Shown one piece after another: positions 11,070 through 22,100 of a stretch of 64,000 bases of DNA. Both the position numbers and the translations under genes were made by a program. The stretch covers positions 8,765,811 to 8,829,810 of the forward strand of contig OY282605.1 in NCBI GenBank assembly GCA_958298945.1. The letters are read 5' to 3'. The notes beneath the pieces were generated by a model. It was not told where the DNA came from. It was given only the letters and a program-made list of their open reading frames with translations, and did not search any database. Every line of letters begins with the position of its first letter. The first letter of the stretch is position 1. The DNA is from Atherix ibis. Its lineage: Eukaryota; Arthropoda; Insecta; Diptera; Athericidae.

Positions 11070-11165
11070 TGTGAGATGATGTACTTTTTTTTACTAAGCA
11101 TTAATGCATGAGAAATTTTACTGTCAAATTAAATTCATGTTTATTTAAATAAAGAAATATATTTC
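11070..11165. repeat. Flanking repeat shared with 8982-9077
   Basis: Second copy of the ~95-bp flank, with ACTAAGCATTAATGCATGAG. It lies between the mellifera-like terminus and a cecropia-type mariner. Confidence 0.75.
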
Positions 11166-11655
11166 TTGCGTAAAGTTAACGGTGACAATGCTCTACAAGA
11201 GCGTTAGTACCAACGTTGGTTCACGAAATTGCGTGCAGGTGAATTTTATCTTAATGACGCTCGTCCGTCAGGAAGACAACTCGCGGTTGATGAACACATC
11301 GTTCAATCGGTAACGACCAACTGAAGAAGATGGGCTCGATATTTGGATTCCTCATGCACTTCAAGAAGTTCATTTGCCACGTACTCATTAAACGTGAGGA
11401 AAACGATCCTTTTTGAAGCGATTGATAACTGGTGATAAGAACAGGATTGCTTACAACAATTTGGTTTGAAAACGGACTTGGTCCTGGCGTGATGATCCGC
11501 CTCAAACGATGAAGTGGACTTTCATCAGAGGATCAATGTTTGCCATCTTTCAGCGAGCTTCATAATTGCTCTAAGACAGGTCCTAGAGCAATTATGAAGC
11601 TCGCTGAAAGATGGCAAGAGGTTATCGAGCCAAATGGGCAATACATCATTGATTG
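11166..11655 (+). mobile_element. Cecropia-type mariner with internal deletion and fold-back
   Basis: Plus-strand frames read VNGDNALQERQYQRWF and LRAGEFYLNDARPSGRQL (N-terminal HTH region), then REENDPFLKRLITGDKNR in shifted frames (the Asp of the GDE motif is followed by Lys), and finally MKLAERWQEVIEPNGQYIID followed by a stop (11594-11656), the C terminus of cecropia/Hsmar1-type transposases. About 130-150 codons carrying the second and third catalytic Asp are missing. In their place is a perfect inverted repeat (11541-11616). The first ~28 residues are also missing. Inactive. Confidence 0.8.
11541..11616. repeat. Perfect 33-bp inverted repeat (fold-back)
   Basis: Arm 11541-11573 begins TGCCATCTTTCAGCGAGC and is the exact reverse complement of 11584-11616. 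The spacer is the 10 bases AGACAGGTCC. The right arm is the correctly oriented transposase C-terminal coding sequence; the left arm is an inverted copy of it. Confidence 0.97.
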
Positions 11656-11845
11656 ACCTTTCTTCTTTTTATATAAATAAATACAGTTAAATTTAAAATA
11701 TTGCTAGTGTCAGGGTGCTCTTGTACCTTTGGGGGCAATAGCCTATACGATGGCTCTTGGTATAAATGAGGACAAAGCCAAAAAAAAACAACGCGAAAAT
11801 AAAATTAAGGGTCCAGACTTAAATGTTATCGATTTCGTGGTTTGG

Positions 11846-12470
11846 GGAGGATAATCCTCTGTCATTTGGCAACTGTCGAAAATATATGTCATCCAAGATG
11901 TCATTTATCCTAATGGGAGTTCCCTCTTAACAACCGTAAAATCCGACAAATTTTTAAAAATATTGTACAAATGGAGTGATTCTGCCGTAGCCACGTGACG
12001 CGCTCTAAATAAAAGAATAATCTATAGCGAAAGGCTCATTTTTCGCTCGGTGGGCATGTCAATAACCAAAATTTTCGTATATGGGGCGCTGAAAACCCAC
12101 AAGTGACTGTGAAGCCACTGTATTCGCGAAAAATTACTGTCTTGGGGTGCATTTTGGTTTAATGGCTATGGCTTTTTTTGACATGAACTTGAAGAATTCA
12201 AACTAGAGCATATGTGGTTATATAAAAAAACTGCGCCACAAGCCACACAACATCATCAATTTAGGCTTTATTGCGTGAAAAGTTCACAGAATCTCACGTG
12301 ATTTTGAGATTTGGTAATATTCCAGTTTGAATATTTCTTTTATGGCTACGTGAAAAATCATGTTTACACAGATAATCCTCGAAGTTTAGAGCATTTAAGA
12401 ATGAGTCCGTTAACTAAAGGCAGAATTACACCACGAAATCACATTATCTTCTATGACTCAGAAATATAGA
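11846..12470 (+). mobile_element. DD41D-type transposon, internally deleted
   Basis: The leader at 11858-11915 (TGTCATTTGGCAACTGTC, then ATATGTCATCCAAGATGTCA) matches the 5' end of other copies at 39540 and 50830. Frames then read LTTVKSDKFLKILYKWSDSAVAT (N-terminal HTH start), jump to AHFSLGGHVNNQNFRIWGAENPQV, then SATSHTT, ALLREKF and YGYVKNHVYTDNPRSLEHL. The HTH middle portion is deleted between ALN and the DEAHF region. The second catalytic Asp position is lost in decayed sequence. Frameshifts throughout. Confidence 0.75.
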
Positions 12471-12870
12471 TGATTGCGGGCATTGACAAACCTGCACTTG
12501 GTTGTTTAGAGAGAAAAGTCCTTCGCAAGATTTATAGCCCAGTCTGTGTAGATAGAAACTAAAGAAGTAAATATTTTTTAAGAGCTTTTTCTGGAAAGAT
12601 AAAAATATGAAGGTTACGAAGGCTACGACGCAAAAAAGCAAGGTTACTATGGTTTAGGAGTTGGCAGACATGTCATCAGAAGACCGACCCTTAGATGGAA
12701 AGGCTGCTCCGAACAGGGCCTAAATAGACTTGGTGTCAGAAATCGGCAGGAGAAAGTGCTAAATAGAGAAATGTAGCTTGACGGGGTCCAAACCCATAAG
12801 GCCTTGTAGTGCCAATAAAAAATAATAATACATTGTGTGGGGGGGGAGGGTTCGGGTTTCACTGAAAGAC
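12471..12870. other. No gene recognised
   Basis: Contains a G run (about 12839-12847). Open frames on the minus strand have no recognised motif. Confidence 0.4.
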
Positions 12871-13125
12871 TGAATAGAATTTAAATCGCATGGCGTACTG
12901 CAGGCGTTGCTGAGCATCTTGGGTAGTAAAGCTTGGACCTTCCAGTTTCAGTATGTTCAGAATCGATGTTCTGGCAATGCCTAGGAGAGGCAGATAGATC
13001 CTTAAAAAGTCTTTGCCGTAGAGCTATCACCGTTGCGTCAGTTCGTATAGTGCGCTTAGAACCCCTTCCACGAGAAGATCGTTGACCGATCCCGTTTTTT
13101 CCAAACCGTTCCATTATGTTCAAAA
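12871..13125 (-). mobile_element. N-terminal fragment of a DD41D-like transposase
   Basis: The minus strand reads GSKRTIRTDATVIALRQRLF followed, after a frameshift, by LGIARTSILNIL and QDAQQRLQYAMRF. This order (RTxENV, then LGISRTSLxRIL, then QRxxFAxWF) is the second HTH part of the transposase family at 61.0-62.2 kb. Nothing of the catalytic domain follows. Confidence 0.55.
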
Positions 13126-15395
13126 AAATATTGGCAGTATTTTCTCTGAATTTGAATAATTAAAATTTTACTGAAATAGAAAAACTCAATGAATTTTACT
13201 CATTACTGGACATCACACGTAGTCATAATTATTTTCAAGGGATGCTCTATAATCTATAAAAAAAAATCAATAAAGTTTTGAGTTTTTCGAATCCTTCAGT
13301 GTTTTTTGTGGTATAAATGCTCAATTAAAGTAAAAAAAAAGCAAGAAAGAAAAGTTATTATTTAACTTTAAATTTACGAAAATAAAATTACGAAATTCCT
13401 ATATTCATATTACTGTAAGTAAATTTGAAAAAGAAACGTTTGCAAAAAAAGGATATACCCGCGAGGACATTATACGAAAAAATTTATTGCAAATTTATTG
13501 TGTTAACGGAAAAAATAGAATCGAATCTGGATTGTGGTCTGTACCATAAGTTTTAAACCTATTCGGGTAACTTTTCAAGAGGTTGGTGGGGGGAGGGGGA
13601 TGTACACACATGTTACCAATGCACTTGGAATCAACCAAGTAAAATGTTCACATTAAAATGCCACCGTTTCAAGGATATCGGTTGAGAAACCAGAATACAC
13701 CTTGGGGTGGTGGGGGATGAATCCAATTTGAAAATTGTGGTAAGTTCATGGTTCTGGTTATCGAATATTGTGCAACCTGTTACAGTAGTTGTATAATTGT
13801 ATGTGTGTGTGCATGTGGAATGGGGATAAAATTCAACCCAATCTCCAAATCAGAAAATTTCCGCTTCATCTCAGTTCATTTTCCCATTTTTCGAAAGTTC
13901 TCCTGAAGGTCGCACAGGCGGTGTAAGTTGAATTACATCGTCTCTTTTACGCATACATACACATACTAACACACTCCCACTCCCACTGATAGAGCCACAA
14001 ATATTCTTAAAAGCATAATCCATGAAACGAAAGGTTTTTTTAAAAAAAGTTTCTCCGTTAAAACGATGTAATTTTATGGAATAAAAATTGTCGAGGTAAA
14101 ATTTCCTGTCCACCCTTATTGGTTGGCATCACAGTATAGACCCTCCCTAATGGGTTTATGTAATTTAGGTCAAGAATATCAAATCGAGTTTTTTTTTTCT
14201 GTTTGTTTGTTGATCGTAAACAGAATACTTTGACCTTCTTCGAGTTGACTAGACACATTTTAATTTGTCGGCAGAAGATTATGGGGATCACTCACTACCC
14301 ACCCCATAACCACTAAAATTACTAGAAGAAAAGCGAACGTTACCAGCTTCAATGATAAATATGCCCAGTGAAAAAGTGAATTGTTTATTGGCGGGTGACA
14401 AAAAAAATTATCATTGCAAACGCATTTTGGACATTCAGATGCGTCTTACAGAATGGAAATAAAATTTCCATGCTCTTCCCATATTTTTTTCCTGATAATA
14501 AATTATGGCAAAATTCAGCCAAATAACCTGTCAGAATTTTACGTTAAATTTTCTTTTCTTTGAGAAAATAATTTCCTTTAAGCTTCCGAGTTTGCCACGT
14601 CCTGCAATCTTCTGAGCAGATGTTAATTTTATGAGTAATTTAGCGAAAAATAATTCTGGTTGAAAATATTTTACACTTTAAGGAAGTCTAATAAATTATA
14701 TATAAAAAACGGCACTTATTCTCCGGGTTTGAATCCTGTAAATTAGGGTGGATTTGTATTCGACGAAGACAGTGCTTTACCAGTTAAGTGATTTCGGTTT
14801 TATTAACTATACTGGCAGCCTTAAATACTTACAAATTAAATGAAATTTTTTTTGTGTATTGTTTCTTGTATACAGTGTCCTTCGGATTTTGTCGTTGTTT
14901 TCGTTTTCGTTTTTGTTCCGAAACGAATTGTTACATTGAAATTGATTCGTCAATAGAGTATTTGGCATTTGAATGATTTTTCAGATCGGAAGTGAAATGA
15001 TTCGGCAGGAATTTTAGAAAACAATTCCCAATTCCACATTGGCAAAAGTCTGTTTGGTAATAATATTGAATTGCAACTTGTATCTTTCTTGTATCAATAA
15101 AGATTAATCGATGATTCGGCATATCAATAATAAGGACGATTCTAGCCGCAGCTGATAACATTTTCTATTCGGTTAAAAATTGGATAATCATTATCACATT
15201 ATTACTATTATTATTATTATAATTATTATTGTTATTTTTTAAGTGTAAATTTTTTGAGAAAAGGAGTCATTTTGTAGCGCCATGAACTTGAGGCCATTTG
15301 ATGTGATTTTTCACATTTTTTTTTTGGGCATACTTTATAAGGAAAGAATTTCTTAAGACAATGGAAAATAATAAAATTTACTTCTTCTATAGAAA
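13126..15395. other. AT-rich intergenic DNA, nothing recognised
   Basis: Contains G-rich patches near 13580 and 13705, a TG-rich patch at 13800-13815, an AC-rich patch at 13956-13985, and a TAT trinucleotide stretch at 15190-15232. No reading frame matches a known family by eye. Confidence 0.5.
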
Positions 15396-16885
15396 ACGAC
15401 AAGCCTGCCTAGCAAAGCAAGGAGTTCTCTTCTGTTGAACTTAGGGCCTGCCTAGCAAAGCAAGGAGTTCGACAAGCCGAACTCCGGTTGAACTTGGGGC
15501 GCTCTTTCTATAACGGAAGTTATTCTGTGCACTTGATTATTCGAAGTTACTTAGATGAAAGGTATGCGGCCGTGTGCGGGAACAATGGGAGGGTTGTTCG
15601 CCAGATGGTGCGTGGCTGCCCACAGGGATCTGTGGCCGACCCCGCCATCTGGAACATGATGATGAACGGTCTTATGCTGCAGTTGGAGGAGACCGGTTGC
15701 AGTGTGATCGGATATGGGGTTGATCTCCTGCTTTTGATTGAGAGGGGGTGGGGGTGGCAGTAGACACGCAGTAGAGGTAGCGGGAAGCCGCTATATGTAG
15801 ATGGTGTCTGAATGGGGAAATAGAATGAGAGTAAATGTTTCAGAAAGAAAGACTGTGTGCATGTTGTTGAAAAGTTTTCCCCCCAATATTCGTTGTAGGC
15901 ACGTCGCCTTGGAGTAAAGGTTGGAGAGAGGCTGAACTTTCAGCCTCACTTGCAACATCTAAGAGGGCGCGTGACCGGTTTGGTTGGCATGCTGGTGCGA
16001 GTGTTTCGCAAAGAATAGTGACTTGGATCCAGAGCGGTGAAAGTCCTGTACAAGGGTGTTTTTGTTCCGTGTGCTATGTATGCGTCGTGTGTATGGGCTG
16101 ACATTATGCGCCACCAGTATGCAAGGGCTTTGTATGCATGTTTGAAAGTATGTAGAACTGTGTCAACCTATGCGATGCAGGTTTTCATGGGAGAAATTCC
16201 ATGGGACCTGGAGGTGCTGCGTGGAAGCATCCACTACCGTTTACGGCGAGGCATCCCGCTTGTTGGTTGTGTGGTTATGAATGAAGAGTTTCAGGATCTT
16301 AGTCCACGCCAGCGGCGTGTACTGGTCCTGAATAGAATGTGTGAAATTTGGCAACGCCGATGGGATGAGAGTGTGAATGGCAGATGGACGCACATGTTCA
16401 TTTCGGATGTGTGCTGTGCGTATGGGTATGGATTTGAATTTGGTCTGTACCGTGGGTATTTACTCACGGGAAATGGCTTGAGGGTATTTACTCACGGGGT
16501 ATGAATAGGTTCCTGTACAGGCGTGGTCTGGCTGCGGATGCTAGATGCCCTTGTGAAACAGAGGAGGAGACTGCCAAGCACCTTCTCATTGAGTGTGGCC
16601 TGTACGGGGATTTGCGTGACCTAGGTGCATGTGGAATCGTGGTGAATGGTGAGAGTGGGGATGTGAGTGGAGTGTTAGGTATGAGAGAACGATATGAATG
16701 ATTTAATAGATTTGCCGTGGCAATTTTTGAGAGGAGAGCGAGAATGGTGCATGAATGAAACGCAAGCTGCCTACAACCGAGTTAAAGACCAAGGTCGATT
16801 CTAGTTGTACTTTCGGGTTTTGGGGATAAGCGACTCGTGGTTTTATGTGTAACGACAGATAAGTCACGTTTAATAATATATTTTT
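15396..16885 (+). mobile_element. R1-clade non-LTR retrotransposon, 5'-truncated, decayed
   Basis: This is the distal part of ORF2 followed by the 3' UTR. Frame 15488-15763 carries the reverse transcriptase block VRGCPQGSVADPAIWNMMMN (GCPQGS at 15614-15631). The catalytic YADD box reads YGVD (15713-15724), so one Asp is lost. After frameshifts, 16037-16504 reads VSTYAMQVFMGEIPWDLEVL, RQRRVLVLNRMCEIWQRRW and GYLLTGNG. Frame 16501-16701 ends with the C-terminal zinc knuckle C-x-C-x8-H-x4-C (RCPC...KHLLIEC), typical of R1-clade ORF2. A 45-bp unit is duplicated at the truncated 5' end (15402-15471). The 3' tail ends near 16885, joined to Jockey sequence on the other strand. Inactive. Confidence 0.85.
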
Positions 16886-17700
16886 ACTGTGCACTTGATC
16901 AATTGTGAGGAGCTTTCTCCGAAAGCCAAATTGGTAAACTGGCATTAGTCATTTCCCTTCCATAATAGGTAGTAACCTTTCAGCTAAAAATGATTTTTCA
17001 AAATTTATAGCTAGAATAGGTGGTAACGGAACTAGCCTAAAGGATGTCGCTTCATGTGATGGCTTTCCAGGTTTAGGAATCATTGTTACCTCTGCCACTT
17101 TACAAAGTGTTCGTACACCTTTAAGTCTAAAGCCAGCGTTGATGATACGAGTTTTTATTTTTATCGCCTTGCCTGGACTTCTGCAATTAATTATTTAGTT
17201 ATATTTTGCAGCTTTTTTATAATCTCGTTTTTTTAATTTTTTCAGTCCACGTTGGTTCGATGTCTTCTTTTTCGTTTTGTGCAGTGATTTCTGGCAGTGT
17301 TTCTCCGTTTTGGACATAACTTGGTTGAAATAAGCCGTTGAGGTGTTCAACGAATCTTTCTGCTTTTTAATTATCGGCGGAACTTGCACTATTGGCCGGA
17401 ATAGTCTGTATTGCGATTATGTGTTAGCGACTACAAATAAGCCTGGGACTGAGTGATTATTAAAATCTTACATTTACCGACTTAGTTGTTGAGTAATGTT
17501 GTTCAATTTTGTTTTATCTCTTGGAGCCCTGGATTGATGCCATTGTTTCCTAGCTTTTCCCTTTTCAGCGTGGAGTTCTACAATTTCCTGAGGATAGGTA
17601 TTTATCAATGCCGAACTATGTATGACGTTAACATAATTTTCTACCTCTCCCTCCATCCACTTTTTGATCATTTTTTAGTAGCACATTACGTTCTAGTTTA
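16886..17700 (-). mobile_element. Jockey-clade non-LTR retrotransposon fragment
   Basis: The minus strand reads, in order, YPQEIVELHAEKGKARKQWH and RAPRDKTKLNNITQQLSR (17600-17474), VPPIIKKQKDSLN (about 17385), VAEVTMIPKPGKPSHEATSF (about 17095) and YQFGFRRKLLTIDQVHS (about 16938-16890). These are the pre-RT linker and first RT blocks of Jockey-type ORF2. The RT core downstream is absent: sequence passes into the R1 element at 16885. On the other side it is broken at 17700 by the TA-flanked mariner. Frameshifted and inactive. Confidence 0.8.
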
Positions 17701-17730
17701 CGAGGGTCGTTCAATAAGTCCTTAGAAAAT
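17701..17730 (+). repeat. Left terminal inverted repeat of the 1291-bp mariner
   Basis: Begins CGAGGGTCGTTCAATAAGTC directly after the TA target and pairs with 18962-18991. Confidence 0.95.
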
Positions 17731-17875
17731 CCGAGAAATTGCGCTCGTAGTGTCGGTAAAGATTTTTTTTTTAAGTAGCATTATCGACAGGAAAGCTGTC
17801 AAAATTTCAGCTCGATCCATAGCGTAGGTATTTCTATCGTCGATTAAGGTTAACGACATTTATTTGTGCATAACA

Positions 17876-18925
17876 ATGGAAAAAAGCGAGTTTAGGGCTG
17901 TCATCAAACATCTCCATTTGAAAGGCTTAAGCCCGAAAGAAATCAAAGCCGAGTTTGATGCAGTTCATGGCACATCTGCACCTGTTTTTGCGACGGTTTA
18001 CAATTGGGTGAATGAATTTAAACGTGGCCGTTCATCCACAAAAGATGAACATCGTTCAGGACGCCCAGTTGAGGTGTCTACTCCTGAAATCATCGACAAA
18101 ATCCACGATCTGATTTTGAACGATCGGCGAATTAAAGTGCGCGAATTAGTTGAGGCCACGGGCATATCACAAGGTACAGTCGCTTCAATTTTGCATGAAA
18201 AATTGTCTGTGAAAAAAATTTCGGCAAGATGGGTGCCGCGTTTGCTCTCAGAGGAGAATAAGTGCAATCGTGTAGTGGACTCTGAGGCTATGTTGGCACT
18301 CTTTCATCGCAATCCTGCCGAATTCCTTCGTCGATATGTCACTGTGGACGAAACCTGGATACACTACTACACTCCAGAAACGAAGAGACAGTCATTACAG
18401 TGGATTTTTAAGGGTGAACGGTCTCCGAAGAAGGCAAAAACTGTGCCATCGGCCGGCAAGGTGATGGCCACGGTCTTTTGGGATTCGCAGGGCATCATTT
18501 TTATCGACTACTTGGAAAAAGGAAAAACAATAACAGGAGCGTATTACGCGTCGTTATTGCAACGGTTGAGCGAGGAAATCAAAGAGAAACGCCCCCATCT
18601 GAAGAAGTAAAAAATCCTCTTGCATCAGGACAATGCGCGTGTGCACACATGCGCTGTTTCCATGGTCAAAATTGTGGAATTGAGAATGGAATTGTTGCAG
18701 CATCCCGCTTATTCACCAGATTTGGCCCCGAGTGACTATTTTCTTTTCCCCAATCTGAAGAAATGGCTTGGCGGACGACGGTTCACTTCCAACGAGGACG
18801 TCATTGCTCAAACGGATGAGTATTTTGCAGAACTTCCGAAATCCTTTTTTTTGGACGGGATAAACATTTTGGAAAAACGGTTGGAAAAGTGTATAGAGCT
18901 AAAAGGAGATTATGTTGAGAAATAA
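17876..18925 (+). pseudogene. Mariner transposase, one in-frame nonsense codon
   Basis: A DDE/D transposase that would cut and paste its element at TA sites. ATG at 17876 (MEKSEFRAVIKHL) starts a 349-codon frame ending at TAA 18923-18925, with one internal TAA at 18608-18610 where sister proteins have Lys. The order is: HTH 1 (residues about 5-55), GRP linker (about 64), HTH 2 with ISQGTVASIL (about 97), WVPRLL, then the catalytic domain. The triad is complete: D158 (VDETWIHYYTPETK), D252 (LHQDNA), D287 (SPDLAPSDYF). There are 34 residues between the last two, the DD34D spacing of mariner. The C terminus KCIELKGDYVEK is intact. The wording matches the mellifera subfamily. No frameshift was seen. 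Confidence 0.93.
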
Positions 18926-18961
18926 AAATTTTTTTTAAAAAAAAACAGTTTTTTTTCCATC

Positions 18962-18991
18962 TTTTTCTAAGGACTTATTAAACGACCCTCG
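18962..18991 (-). repeat. Right terminal inverted repeat of the 1291-bp mariner
   Basis: Reverse complement begins CGAGGGTCGTTTAATAAGTC; the TA duplication follows at 18992-18993. Confidence 0.95.
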
Positions 18992-20150
18992 TATCTCCTA
19001 TACTAAGTTTAAAGCTCAACTCGTTACTTTTATCTGCTTGTATTTTGTTACTACGCATATGCCTGATGATAATAAAGAAAGTGTGCCATTTTTTAGATCT
19101 ATTGGCATTCCTGTTCATTTAACTTCACATCCAATTTTCTTGAACAGGTCTTCTCTCCTAGTTGTTGTAAGACCTGCTTTCCAAACAGTATAAGTTCTCT
19201 TATGAGTATTTTTTTTTTTTGATATAAAAGGCTTACTCTTTTTGCCAATTTTTCATATATAATTTTGTGCTAAAATGTGAACAGTTTTTGTATAATCTTT
19301 TTAAAGGTAATTTCTTAAGCCATTTGGTCATAAATAAAGGAGCACCACTGTTGGATTGTGTTAAAATCACTGCCATATCAAATGCAGGTGTCCCTGTCGC
19401 GCATAAATAAGGACACTATGAACATTTTTGTTTTACTTAAACATATTTTCTGATCCTAAAAAATGAAGGGGAAAAAATTAAAAAATATCCCCTATTTGGT
19501 AGATAAAAAAATTCTATCTCTTCATTTACTATCTCTATATAAATTTTGGGGTAATCATTACCAAGAATTGTAACTATTCAAAACTCTCCTTTACCCCCTG
19601 CCAAAGCAAAGCTTTTAATGAAATTTTTCTCTATCTTGTAGTATCGTTCTTATTATTTGGAACTGCCCCAAAGTCCATACTTACTTGTTTTGGAAGTTGA
19701 CATATTCCACCCCATGCGAATCTGGTCAAATTTCTTCACTAGTACTTTTTTTTTATTTTATTATTTTCAAGAAAAAATAGCTCCAAAACAAAATCTTATC
19801 ATAATTGTTTCTACTCCTTCCTCTGGGAAAATATCCTACAAAAGGAATTTGTTCATATTTACCAAATAGCCTCAAGGAAGTGGCGTAACGCAATATGCCT
19901 TTTGGCAAATTGAGAAATTAGTTTCCAATCAAATTCCTTGTGTACGAATTTTTCAAGACTTTTTCCAAAAAAAAAACAATTACATTTTAAATAAAGAGAA
20001 ACAAAAAAAAAAACTTTCGCCAAAAAAAGGACCTTCCTAAAAGTTTGCAAATTTTTTTTTATTTGTATTCTTCAAAAAAAAAGAAAGGACACTTCCCAAA
20101 AATCGATATCTTACCGCAAAAATCGAATTTATAGTGAATATCCATATTCA
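18992..20150. other. Possible continuation of the Jockey element, then AT-rich DNA
   Basis: The first ~200 bp are less AT-rich, and their minus strand could continue the Jockey-type element broken at 17700, but no diagnostic motif was readable. From about 19200 to 20150 the sequence is homopolymer-rich with no recognised gene. Confidence 0.35.
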
Positions 20151-20690
20151 TTAAATAAATAGAAAATGTATTGAGCCTTTGTTGTTGTAGGAAGTTACTG
20201 CGTACGAACGGACATTGTTGGTGGGAATAGTCCTGAGCCCAGTTTGGGTACTGCCCAAAATTGCCGAAATTCCATTTTCATTGATTTTCTGTACGGTTGA
20301 CGTGGCAAATGAATATGTTCTGTCGTTTGTCAAATTCCGGATAGCTTCATACTCCTCGGTATAATAATGGATCGAACATACTCTCCCAATGCAGTCTATC
20401 GAGAAACTATATTCGTATGTGCACCAATGTTGGGCTTTTTATTATTGAGTCTATCATGGGCTACGGCAAACCTATCTATTCGATGGAGATAGTGTGGTTT
20501 TGTTCAAGACAAAAGTGAATTTATCAATGTTCCTAGGTGGAGGTAATATAACACCACCACCAGCCTGATTGGAAGAGGTAGGAAGTTGGGTAAGTTCCGA
20601 ACGAATATTATGTGCTGCCGTAAAGGTCTTGGTCGAACCACATGAAAATTGATGACTGCTGGCTGTTGTGGCCGACTTTGTGTTCATTAA
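20151..20690 (-). other. Unassigned coding-like block, two collinear frames
   Basis: Two minus-strand open segments lie in one register. The first, 20687-20472, starts MNTKSATTASSHQFSCGSTK and contains GGGVILPPPRNIDKFTFVLN. The second, about 20430-20151, contains EEYEAIRNLTNDRTYSFAT and ILGSTQTGLRTIPTNN. About five stop codons separate them over some 45 bases. GC content and codon-like composition exceed the flanks. I recognise no domain. It could be a decayed retroelement ORF, two exons split by a short intron with poor consensus, or a pseudogene. Confidence 0.25.
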
Positions 20691-21075
20691 TAAATAAATT
20701 GTTCGTTTAACAATATCTAATCTGTCAAGGTGGAACGAGGGATCATCATGACCGTATCTAACACAATCTAGTCTAGCCTACTAAGTTGCTGATTGTGTCA
20801 CCATTCAGAAGTCGTCTTACTAACCTAATTTGTTTTTCGCTGAATAAATTTATAGACATTCAAAGTTGCACAATTGCAAAAATCACAACCGCCATAGTAC
20901 GTACACACAGAATATGCAAACGAATATAAAATATGGCAAAAAGGATCGTTTATGGAAAATATTCCCAAATCGAGAATAAGAGCAAGTTCGAATCATGTTG
21001 TACTATTGAACTTCTACTGTTCCCCCAGCTTCCGTAGAACTCTTGAAATCCTGTTCGTAAGAGAATAAATGAAAT
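20691..21075. other. No gene recognised
   Basis: AT-rich sequence; no repeat matched elsewhere. Confidence 0.4.
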
Positions 21076-21309
21076 TCAAATTTTCGAATAAATTTTGTTA
21101 ACATTTGTTTTCTGTTTTATCAATTCCGATTTAGCATCAGATTTTCTGTATTCATACGAACGTGCCAGTCTGATCCAAAACGGATTCTCTAATTCTGTTA
21201 TTGCTCCTATGGCGGCAGATATTCGCCATTTTTTGGTCACATGTTGGCGAATAATTCCGATCCAATCGATTCGTTTTGAATATTGTTCCTGTCCTGTTGA
21301 CGTTATCAA
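21076..21309 (-). other. Unassigned open frame
   Basis: 77 codons containing DWIGIIRQHVTKKWRISAAI and NPFWIRLARSYEYRK, in a patch open in other frames too. No family recognised and no start context; it may be chance. Confidence 0.15.
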
Positions 21310-21724
21310 TTGAATCGTTTGTTGTCACTTCCAATTTGAAAATCTACACTTGAATATTCCTAACAACTCCAATCCAAAGGATCAAATTCTATTATATATT
21401 TATTCACTGGTCTCTTCTACGGTATGGAAATGTGCTAATCAATTTTTTAAAATGGCTGACAGAAAAAGTTCGTTAAATCAAACGGTCGTTAAATCAGGAT
21501 TCGTTCATAACAGTTTGGTTTAAAATTAATCTAATTCATGAAAAAATAGAATAGACAACATTTTGTCAATTTCAAGAATGAAATTTTTGACAAGATTCTC
21601 ATTATTAATTGTTTGTCTTCAAATTTCAAAGTATTTAAAATTCCACAATCATCGGTTTTGGTATAGTTTTGTACAATTTAGTGGATTAATACTTTTATTA
21701 ATTCTGTACTATTCCATGGCCCAC

Positions 21725-22100
21725 CTACCACCATAGCATCATGTCGTTGAATTGGGTCAAAATGGAGTAGATTCTGGTGTCTTGTGTTCTCCATTTTTCA
21801 TAAAGGAAAATAATTCTAAATTTGTGGACACGATGCTGCTTACTAATTATAGAAGTCCAAGTATCGTTACCTGTAATTTTTTTTATGTAAAAGCCTTTTG
21901 GCGTCAAACATATCCATCTACTTAAGCGATAATGTCCGGGCAAATATTTACAAATCAATTTCGTTGAAAATCTACACAAAAGTATGCAAGTGTTACGAGT
22001 TCTCGCCGCTTTTCCAATAATTCGACTAGAAAATCTGACGTACGGATGACATTTATTTTTGACAGCTGTCAAATGACATTATTCAACATTCCGAACCACG
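21725..22100 (-). mobile_element. Possible DNA-transposon 5' end with TTTGACAGCTGTCAAA palindrome
   Basis: The palindrome at 22058-22073, followed on the minus strand by AATAAATGTCATCC, resembles the leader of the DD41D copies at 39557 and 50816 (palindrome, then ATATGTCATYCAAGG). On the minus strand the bases before the palindrome include CGGAATGTTGA, like CGGAAAGTACA in those copies. The 115-codon open frame that follows does not show transposase motifs I can name. Confidence 0.35.

Larger units (their letters stand above)
17701..18991 (+). mobile_element. Nearly intact mellifera-type mariner, 1291 bp
   Basis: Complete element with TA on both sides (17699-17700 and 18992-18993). Left end CGAGGGTCGTTCAATAAGTC and right end, read on the minus strand from 18991, CGAGGGTCGTTTAATAAGTC form terminal repeats of about 30 bp with one visible mismatch (C/T) in the first 27. 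The length is normal for mariner. It carries one transposase frame (17876-18925) with a single nonsense codon and lies within Jockey-type sequence. High terminal-repeat identity and frame preservation make it the youngest-looking transposon in the window. Confidence 0.95.
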
